A DNA stretch of 24,694 bases, from NCBI GenBank assembly GCA_964035545.1, contig CAXIUT010000254.1:1-24694 (forward strand). Direction: 5' to 3'. The translations under genes were made by a program, and so were the position numbers. Below the pieces are notes generated by a model, which saw nothing but the letters and a program-made list of their open reading frames with translations, was not told where the DNA came from and made no database searches. Source of the stretch: Bugula neritina (lineage: Eukaryota; Bryozoa; Gymnolaemata; Cheilostomatida; Bugulidae). Below, piece after piece: positions 18,237 to 24,694 of the stretch (position 1 is the stretch's first letter; each line of letters opens with the position of its first letter).

Positions 18237-18303
18237 TCCAAGACCATTTGATATCATCACCTTTACAATACTATTGATTGCTTTCTTGAACAATCTAAAC
18301 AAT

Positions 18304-18390
18304 TGCTAATAACTATCAAACACAACAAAACACAATAGAACTCAAATGCTGATAACTATCAAACACAACAAAACACAATCAGAACTCAAA
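18304..18390. repeat. 43/44-bp direct tandem duplication
   Basis: TGCTAATAACTATCAAACAC at 18304 recurs at 18347 (TGCTGATAACTATC...). Copies differ by a few bases. The second copy contains the stop codon of the minus-strand gene ending at 18379; the first lacks the base that makes TGA, so it is a duplicated gene end. Confidence 0.92.
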
Positions 18391-18986
18391 TAGGTTGCAG
18401 TAGAAAGCTCTTACTTCCTGCTTTAACTTATCTGCTATCTGTCCCTTCAACTTGCTTTTCAACTAATTTATTTTCTCCTCAATCTTTGGCTCTTATTGTT
18501 AAAACTACAAATAACTAACATTGAAACATTTTCCATCGATTCCTTTCCATTTCTACAATTCTGACTCAGTAGCTTCTTTTATAATCTTGTTTGCCTCTTT
18601 GACTTCCTTTTAAATCAAACTTTCCACAACCTTTTGGATCTAAGGTGATGACTTATTGATTGCTTTTTTTGCTTAACTCATATTCTTAGACTGGAATAGT
18701 TCTATGATTTTATCTGTTTGTCTTTTTGCTTGTTTCAGATCAGCCAAATTACTACTAAATATATCAGTACATCAGGTAGAGCTTGTTCAGTTTGATTCTT
18801 TGTAATTCTAAACGTTGTCTCCTTTCATCTTCTGTCTAGACAAGACATTTTTAACATAGCAGCTTGTGAGATGAAAGGTCTATTTTGATCACAGGTAAGT
18901 TATGAACCTAACACTTCGTCTATCTTGACTACTTCATTCAAATTCTTATTATTATATAATAGCACAACCAATAACAGACTAATCAT
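18379..18986 (-). CDS. Probable secreted, helix-rich protein, unidentified
   Basis: Starts MISLLLVVLLYNN, a plausible signal peptide, then a short cysteine-containing part (LTCDQNRPFISQAAMLKMSC) and a long helical region rich in Lys, Glu and Leu (RLELQRIKLNKLYL, RQTDKIIELFQS, KKAINKSSPEIQKVVESLIE, EEKINELKSKLKGQ), with two more cysteines near the end (GKCFNVSYLE, YCNLFEF). Stop TGA at 18381-18379. A 19-nt intron at 18752-18770 (or 16 nt from 18755) is needed to join KLYL to NLADLKQAK. One further +1 shift near 18830-18840 has no fitting intron, so the gene either carries an indel or its first part is mis-assigned. Function unknown. Confidence 0.55.
18752..18770 (-). other. 19-nt intron (16 nt alternative), secreted-protein gene
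   Basis: GTACTGATATATTTAGTAG on the coding strand. Either acceptor removes the in-frame TGA and keeps the helical reading frame. Confidence 0.65.
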
Positions 18987-19053
18987 CGATCTTATCAACT
19001 AGAATAGCAAATAATTGACCTCAAAAAGATTAAAAAAATTACATTTGAATTAT

Positions 19054-19754
19054 ATGGGAAGAGAATAAAGTGAAAACTCTTCAGGATAAGAATCCACCTC
19101 AGCCCTTGGTAAAATCACTTCTACCCTTTGCCTCATCTTCTGCGGCACTACTGATGATATAGATCCAGTTGTCAACCGATCGGTCACCTTCAACACCTAC
19201 ATGCAAATTACAGAACTCATCCACATAATCATCCTATACACATGGTTCAACACCACCAATAACATGCAGTACAGCGCCATCCAAGCTGTACTTTCTGGTC
19301 TGATCATTGCTGTCTGCATCATCCCTCGACTCATACATAAATACTACGGACTTCTTATCACTTTGATTGCTTTTTTGCTCCTTACTCTAGCAGCAGCTGG
19401 ACTATCAGCCATACTAATTAAAAAGTATTAATTAATGATATTAGTTACTTCACCTTTACCAATTACTGTGATATTTTATCCAGCTACCAAACAAAAAGCA
19501 AAGATTTCGACTACTCAGCTCAATCAGTCTGCTAGAAAGTAAAAAACCTCTATCATATAAACTTCGCAGCGAATGGAGTAGCTACTTTGTTGAGAGGAAT
19601 CTACATCTATTTGATTTTACAAGCCTACAGAGTGGCAAGAAATAAATTCAACGTATAATAAAAGAAAAGAAGAAGAAAATAAAAGTTTAACGAAAATCTC
19701 CAAAATAAACATCTATTCAACCCAAACAAAAAGCTATAACTCTTTACTAAATGA
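19054..19754 (+). CDS. Multi-pass membrane protein, unidentified
   Basis: 226 residues after removal of a 20-nt intron (19425-19444). A polar N-terminus (MGREESENSSGEES) precedes up to five hydrophobic segments: ITSTLCLIFCG, ITELIHIIILYTWF, AVLSGLIIAVCIIP, YGLLITLIAFLLLTLAAAGL, and after the intron VATLLRGIYIYLILQAY. The C-terminus is strongly basic (EEKKRRRK) and probably cytosolic. The intron joins AILIKN to YFTFTNYCD. Start ATG at 19054 is the first in frame, stop TGA at 19752-19754. I do not recognise the family. The protein lies tail-to-tail with the aquaporin gene, with 73 bp between the two stops. Confidence 0.82.
19425..19444 (+). other. 20-nt intron, membrane-protein gene
   Basis: GTATTAATTAATGATATTAG. 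Removal gives AILIKNYFTFTNYCD and opens the C-terminal half. Confidence 0.9.
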
Positions 19755-19827
19755 TCCTTTATTCGATACTTCAACTTATCATTATTTAATCCTCTATCTT
19801 TTGTCCAAATTTTAAATCACATTAAGA

Positions 19828-20621
19828 TCACTCTTGCGACTTTTTCTCTTTCCACCTTCGATATGCTCTTAGATATACATTTCTAAACAACACTTGAGCT
19901 AAAAATGCTCCAATTAGTTCAAATAGCATGACTACTAAGCAAGCAGGCATTCCCTAGCTTCCAATTCCACGTTGTAGCATTGACTGTAGCTGCAAAGCAA
20001 ATGCGATTGCCGGATTGACAAGGTGTAGACTGGCAGTTATTCTTGGTTAGGACTAAAGTACGTGATTGAAAAATAATAAAAAATAGCAATAACGATATGA
20101 GCCCAAGCTTCACTTTCCACAAAAGTTGTTTCTTCAGTAATAGTAAACAAAACAAAAAAGATCAAAATAAAAGTACCCATCATCTACTCCACACTCATCT
20201 TCAGCAAATCCACCCACCCAGGCATACTCGCAAATAAAGCTCCTCCGTTTCCATATACTTCATAACTAAGGACTACACCAACAAACATTCCCAGCATCTG
20301 AGAAACCCAGTAGACCAACATTTTTCTCCATTCCTTTGTTTCTAGTCCAAATCCCAGGCTAACTGCAGGGTTCAAATGTCCTCCAGAAATGGGTCCAAAG
20401 AAACAAATCAAGAGATAGACCAAAATCGATACATAGATGAAGTAGAAAGGATTAGGGCTACGAGGATTATTTTCTGAAGGAGAAAGAGTCAACAAAGATG
20501 TTCCCATAAATAACAAAAAAACAGCAGCAAGAAACTCTGCTATAAAAATACGTGTTTTTTATCTTTTAAGAAGAAAGCTAACCACTCTTGATCGATTTGT
20601 TTTAAGATCTTCTTCCACCAT
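19828..20621 (-). CDS. Aquaporin (MIP family)
   Basis: Six-span water or solute channel of 257 residues. First pore motif GGHLNPAVS (NPA 84-86) and, after a 20-nt intron, the second SLHLVNPAIAF (NPA 196-198). Membrane segments are evident: IAEFLAAVFLLFMG, FIYVSILVYLLICF, VYWVSQMLGMFVGVV, TFILIFFVLFT, HIVIAIFYYFSI and MLFELIGAFLAQVL. The intron at 20042-20061 is essential, since it brings the second NPA into frame. Unusual: the residue after the second NPA is Ile199 rather than the Arg that forms the selectivity filter in most aquaporins. Start ATG at 20621-20619, stop TGA at 19830-19828. Divergent from SMC3, with a repeat-rich gap between the two starts. Substrate cannot be predicted. Confidence 0.94.
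20042..20061 (-). other. 20-nt intron, aquaporin gene
   Basis: GTACTTTAGTCCTAACCAAG on the coding strand. Removal produces ITASLHLVNPA, the second NPA half-helix. Confidence 0.95.
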
Positions 20622-20760
20622 TTTGATTCGTAGTTATTATATCAATTATCATTATTATTCCATCATTTCGATTAGTAGTTATTATATCAATTATCATTAT
20701 TATTATTCCACCATTTCGATTCGTAGTTATTATATCAAATATCATTATCATTTTGATAGG
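20617..20760. repeat. About 47-bp tandem repeat, three copies, in divergent promoter
   Basis: Unit containing CGATTCGTAGTTATTATATC and ATTATCATTATTATTCC, three imperfect copies. The first copy begins in the aquaporin start codon. The remaining sequence to 20943 is plain AT-rich DNA. The 322-bp gap 20622-20943 serves two divergent genes, so the repeat may carry shared regulatory sites. Confidence 0.88.
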
Positions 20761-20943
20761 AAGTATTCATATAAATCGATCGTGATCGTCAAATTAATAT
20801 TTATAGCTCTATGTTTCTATTGAAGAGGCTATAAGTAAGATTTGATTATTATCCAGTTGTTTTGAAGATAATATTTTGGCGGGTTTCTTTGCTATTTTGT
20901 TTATGACTTAATTAACCAATATAATTCAAATTATTTAGTGTTC

Positions 20944-23900
20944 ATGCAGCTCATCAGTGTTAGAAACTTCAAGTCATATGAAAATCAAGTTCTCAACAAC
21001 CTCAATCCTCGCATCAACCTCATAATTGGACCTAATGGATAGGGAAAGTCGAACTTCTTCAAAGGTATCTCTCTTCTAATGCAGCCATCCTCTTCGCACT
21101 TACTGATAAAGTCAATCTCACGAGAAATTAATACAATTCCTATCTCCATGTACTATTTCCTTACTCAGCGAGCTCTTGATAACTCAGCCTAGCCTCTAGG
21201 AGTGGACTTATACCTTCGTAGCAAACTATCTTCAGATTCAAACATCTACAAGTTATAGAGAACTTGGAACAATGATCACAACTAGATCTACCGAGTCGAT
21301 GAAAGAATGTTTGAATTGAATGAGTACTAGTCATTCGTTGAAAGTTTAGGTTTTAGTTTTAGCAACTCATACAACATAATTCAACAAGGGAAGATAAACC
21401 AAGTGGTGATGATGGATGATGTAGGGATATTCAAGTTGATGGAGTAGGCTACGAGTATAAAGAAATATGAGAAGAGATATGAATAGGCATTGGAATATAT
21501 GAAGAAAAACTAAGAGCAGAAAGAATAAATATCAAACTATTTGCATGAAATATAGAATAGATTAGAAATATATCAATCTAGAAAAGAATAGTTTTAGATG
21601 TATAGTTTCGAAGAGAAAGCTTCTAAAGTTAGATACAAGTCAGACTATCAATAAAACTTGCTAAGATTTGAAAGATAGATAAAAGAACTAAAATAAAAAT
21701 AAACTTTATCAAGTGATAATATCAACCAAATGAAATTAAAAATTAAAAATATGCAAAACTAACTCTAAGTGATCAATTCAGAAATAACTGTCAATCAAAA
21801 ACAACTCTTTCAATTCCACTAAGAATCATAAGATTAATAAAAAACTATCAATACTCAACTATAGCAAAAGGCTTCTCATAAACTCAATAGTCTGACTTTA
21901 AAAAAACAAAAAGTATAAAAATAACTTAATAAAATAATAGCTTAAAACTAGAAGCTAAAAAACTAGCTAAAACCACATCAATAAAAGTATTAGTACCTTA
22001 CTTCACTTCTCAAAGCCTAAACTATGAAATAAAAGAAAGGAGGAGTACAATAATTAGAGAGATAAATAGAGCAAAGAAGGTTTAATATAAAGTAAGTTTA
22101 ATCATAACTAAAAAGAGTATTATAAATAAAGAGTAAAATAAGAATAAATGAAGATAATAGAATAGTTGGGGACTTACTAGATAAAAAATAGCAATTATTA
22201 AAAATAAACAACTAAATTAAACTAAATCAGATATAATATTACGAACAATCCAGATATAAAAATCAATTCCAATCATAAATACAAGTATACTCTGATCAAC
22301 TACAAATTAACTACTCAAAAATGAAACTCAAACTCCCCTTATTGTAATTCAATCTTAAAAACTAACTGGATCATAAAAAAGTATCAGGAGTCTATGGCTT
22401 CCTTATTGAACATCTATAAATCAACCCATCAGTCTTATTTGCATACTAAATGGCAGCTATTAATAAACTATGCACCTTACTAGTTTAAAACTAACTAGTA
22501 GTTGAGAAAGTAATTGAAATTAATAAAAAAATAAAAGGAAAAAATGTTCACATCCTACCTTTGTCGTATATCAGAAACCAACCTAATATGAAAAAGCCTA
22601 TCCCTAATATAGATGACTGCTACTCTCTACTCAAAGAAGAATGGTTCACTTATAAACCACATCCTTTCGGTTAAGATTTTACTAGACAAATAAAAAAAAT
22701 AGTCAATAACACCTTTGGAACATATGCATTGGTCAGCCACTACGATCTAGGATTGAAAGTGTCAAAATAGTATCATTTAAATTGCATAACAGCTGATAAA
22801 TAAATTATCTATTCGGAAGGCTTTCTTTGTAAAGTGGGAAAAGAACCCAGCGTTGAAGACAAACTCTAACTATTTTATAAATATGAGTAAAAGAATAAAG
22901 AACTTGAAAAGGCAATAGCTAAAAGAAATAAACGACAATAGGCAATAGTTTAGATATAGAGTAGATAGATGGAGATGATGAAAGAAAGAGCTTAGATCTA
23001 AACACAAATTAAAAGTTTAACCTCTTCTTATGAAATACAAGAGGAAAAGAAAAGGTCATTAAGCAAATTATAACAGTAAGTCTCAATGTTAAAAGACAAG
23101 AAGTAGAGACATGAAGAATAGATATTAAGAAAGCAATAGATAATATAGAACATGAAGAAGAAAGGAGCATAAGTCAACAAAAAATAGTACAAACAACTAG
23201 AACAACTGATAGATAAGAAACTAAAAGAGTATACCTAGCAGTCATAAAGATAGTCTAGAATATAAAATAATTTAATAGAAATAAGTAAAGAGTAAAGCGA
23301 GTTGAAGTAAATATCAAGTAATATGCAACTTTAACTTTCATTTAAACAGTAGCATAAAGACACTTTTGTGGATAGTGGCTAGTATAAACATAAATTAGAA
23401 GACAGATTGGAAGAACTAGTCAAAAGAAAACATAAGATATAAAATGATAGCAATAAAATATAAAATAAACTCAATCAATAACTCCTCAACAATGAACAAT
23501 AACTTGGAAATATCAGTATTCTCGAAGATAGAATTTATTTCTATCTCTAAAAGTTATAAAATATCGGTGATCTTGACTTAACCATCGAATAAGTCTAAGA
23601 AAAGTCTAATAGCTTTAGTATGAATAAATCAGATTAAAGAAAAAACGTAAGAGTGTATACTACTATCTAAAAACTAATGTTCTCTAAAATATAAAATCTC
23701 CATCTAAAATATAAATAAACCCAAATCAAACTCAAAGAACTATCGTCAGTATAAATCGATGTCAAAAATATGCTAGCTCAATTTTAATAAGATAAAAATC
23801 ATACCTTAGAACAAGTCTTCAAAAAATTCTAATTTCACTTCGAAAACATCTTCAAAACTGTCACTCTTCATGGAAAAACAGATATCAGACTCAAAAAAAT

Positions 23901-24315
23901 CAATTAAAAAAATAGAGGACAACTCAAAGTTAGAAACTCCATATCTATTATGGTTTCCTTTGAAGGATAAAGATAAACCTCCAAAAAATGGAACTAGTTC
24001 TCAGGTGGACAAAAAACAGTCATCGCACTGTGTCTACTCTTAGCACTACAAAAATGCTAACCTGCACCTCTCTACATCCTAGATTAAGTAGATGCTGCCC
24101 TAGACTCGGTCTATCTAGACAGAATAGTCTCTTTGATCGAGAAAGAAAGTTAAAACTCCCAGTACTTCATAACTTCATTCAAAAGAGGGATGCTAGAGTT
24201 TTCATAGGAAGTAAGCAACTACTACTTGGTTCAGAACAAAGACAGAGTAAGCAGTATTCATCGAGTGACCCAGGAGGAAGCCAAAGAAGTGATAGAAAGG
24301 ATTGCAGATCATTGA
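20944..24315 (+). CDS. SMC3: SMC3-like cohesin ATPase subunit
   Basis: Cohesin subunit that holds sister chromatids together, 1110 residues after two introns (21065-21084, 20 nt; 21150-21168, 19 nt); the rest is one frame to TGA 24313-24315, each codon checked. N-terminal head: VRNFKSYENQV, Walker A GPNGEGKSN (29-37), and GFSFSNSYNIIQQGKINQ, the SMC3 counterpart of NPYYIVKQGKINQ. Two long coiled coils flank a hinge (about 450-625; VYGFLIEHLEINPSVLFAYE, LNCITADKEIIYSEG). C-terminal head: WNEFSGGQKTVIAL (signature 1006-1010), Walker B YILDEVDAALD with Glu1035 encoded by TAA. Odd: Glu33 in Walker A where Ser is usual, and no Lys-Lys pair at the expected acetylation site (WNNDHNEIY). Last gene before the right telomere. 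Confidence 0.93.
21065..21084 (+). other. 20-nt intron, SMC3
   Basis: GTATCTCTCTTCTAATGCAG. Removal gives SNFFKAILFALTDKV, the helix after Walker A. Confidence 0.92.
21150..21168 (+). other. 19-nt intron, SMC3
   Basis: GTACTATTTCCTTACTCAG. Removal joins YNSYLH to RALDNSAEPLG and sets the frame kept to the stop codon. Confidence 0.85.
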
Positions 24316-24416
24316 TAGTTGATAGAATATTTGAATATTAATTTATTAAAATAAAAGTATTATTTAATAAAAATTCATATTTATTTTTTTATCATTATAT
24401 CCTTTGATTTTTCTTA
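24316..24416. other. SMC3 3' end and subtelomere
   Basis: About 100 bp of AT-rich DNA separate the SMC3 stop from the telomere. No further feature is visible; the polyadenylation signal must lie here. Confidence 0.5.
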
Positions 24417-24567
24417 GGGGTTGGGGTTGGGGTTGGGGTTGGGGTTGGGGTTGGGGTTGGGGTTGGGGTTGGGGTTGGGGTTGGGGTTGGGGTTGGGGTT
24501 GGGTGGGGTTGGGGTTGGGGTTGGGGTTGGGGTTGGGGTTGGGGTTGGGGTTGGGGTTGGGGTTGGG
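24417..24567. repeat. Right telomere block A, (GGGGTT)n
   Basis: About 25 GGGGTT units with one shortened unit (GGGT) near 24501. Orientation is correct for a right chromosome end. Confidence 0.96.
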
Positions 24568-24630
24568 AATTTATATAATAGTTTTATTTGATTTATATAA
24601 TAGTTTATCTAATTTATATAATAGTTTTAT
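24568..24630. repeat. AT spacer between telomere blocks, three ~21-bp copies
   Basis: Three copies of ATTTATATAATAGTTT with slightly different joins, lying between two telomere blocks. The unit occurs nowhere else in the window that I could see. Confidence 0.9.
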
Positions 24631-24694
24631 GGGGTTGGGGTTGGGGTTGGGGTTGGGGTTGGGGTTGGGGTTGGGGTTGGGGGTTGGGGTTGGG
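24631..24694. repeat. Right telomere block B, (GGGGTT)n
   Basis: About ten GGGGTT units with one five-G variant near 24678, reaching the end of the window. Same orientation as block A. Confidence 0.95.

Noticed and set aside
760-24315. TAA/TAG as glutamine (Tetrahymena/Paramecium code)
   Set aside because: Conserved glutamates such as the SMC3 Walker B and kinase C-P-E fall on TAA; Gln there would inactivate the proteins.
1-24694. Paramecium as source, because of ~20-nt introns
   Set aside because: Telomere repeats are uniform GGGGTT rather than mixed, and the code assigns Glu.

Overview
The window looks like a telomere-capped ciliate macronuclear chromosome. It opens with CCCCAA repeats and closes with GGGGTT repeats. 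In between are closely packed protein genes in AT-rich DNA, some with as little as about 60 bp between neighbours. Read with the standard code, almost every gene is shattered by TAA and TAG. Read with TAA/TAG as sense and only TGA as stop, long intact genes appear. At conserved positions (Walker B glutamate of SMC3, kinase C-P-E, PARN H-E-A-G, aldolase S-E-N-A and L-E-G) TAA or TAG sits where glutamate is expected, so the code fits the peritrich nuclear code (UAA/UAG = Glu), not the Tetrahymena/Paramecium code (Gln). Most introns are tiny, 19-21 nt (a few may be 23-31), with GT-AG ends. I infer a peritrich-type oligohymenophorean ciliate; the species is not recognisable. All genes below were read this way.

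Layout. 1-87 left telomere; 165-411 decayed eS26 ribosomal protein copy; 760-1293 (-) adenine phosphoribosyltransferase; 1351-4032 (-) CEP104; 4195-5611 (-) membrane aspartic protease; 5755-6367 (+) EEF1A lysine methyltransferase 1-like; 6435-6571 minisatellite; 6735-6809 interstitial GGGGTT array. The array cuts into a decayed PARN gene at 6810-8252 (-). Then come 8388-10214 (-) PGPG-repeat (ODF3/STPG-like) axonemal protein; 10445-10980 (-) PPIL3-like cyclophilin with two frameshifts; 11010-11207 18-bp satellite; 11257-12253 (-) protein kinase; 12588-13198 (-) Atg8-like protein with a C-terminal membrane anchor; 13247-14343 (-) class I fructose-bisphosphate aldolase; 14524-17346 (+) 940-residue C2-like/Glu-Lys repeat membrane protein; 17391-18236 (+) unidentified; 18379-18986 (-) secreted helical protein; 19054-19754 (+) multi-pass membrane protein; 19828-20621 (-) aquaporin; 20944-24315 (+) SMC3. 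The right end is a GGGGTT block, a 63-bp AT spacer and a second GGGGTT block.

The genes do not form one pathway. They are mostly housekeeping (purine salvage, glycolysis, cohesin, cyclophilin, eEF1A methylation) with a ciliary group (CEP104, PGPG-repeat protein). The most unusual points are the glutamate code, the ~20-nt introns, the interstitial telomere array in the same orientation as the right end, the doubled right telomere, three decayed housekeeping genes, and the Atg8-like tail-anchored protein. All identifications come from reading motifs by eye; no database search was run.
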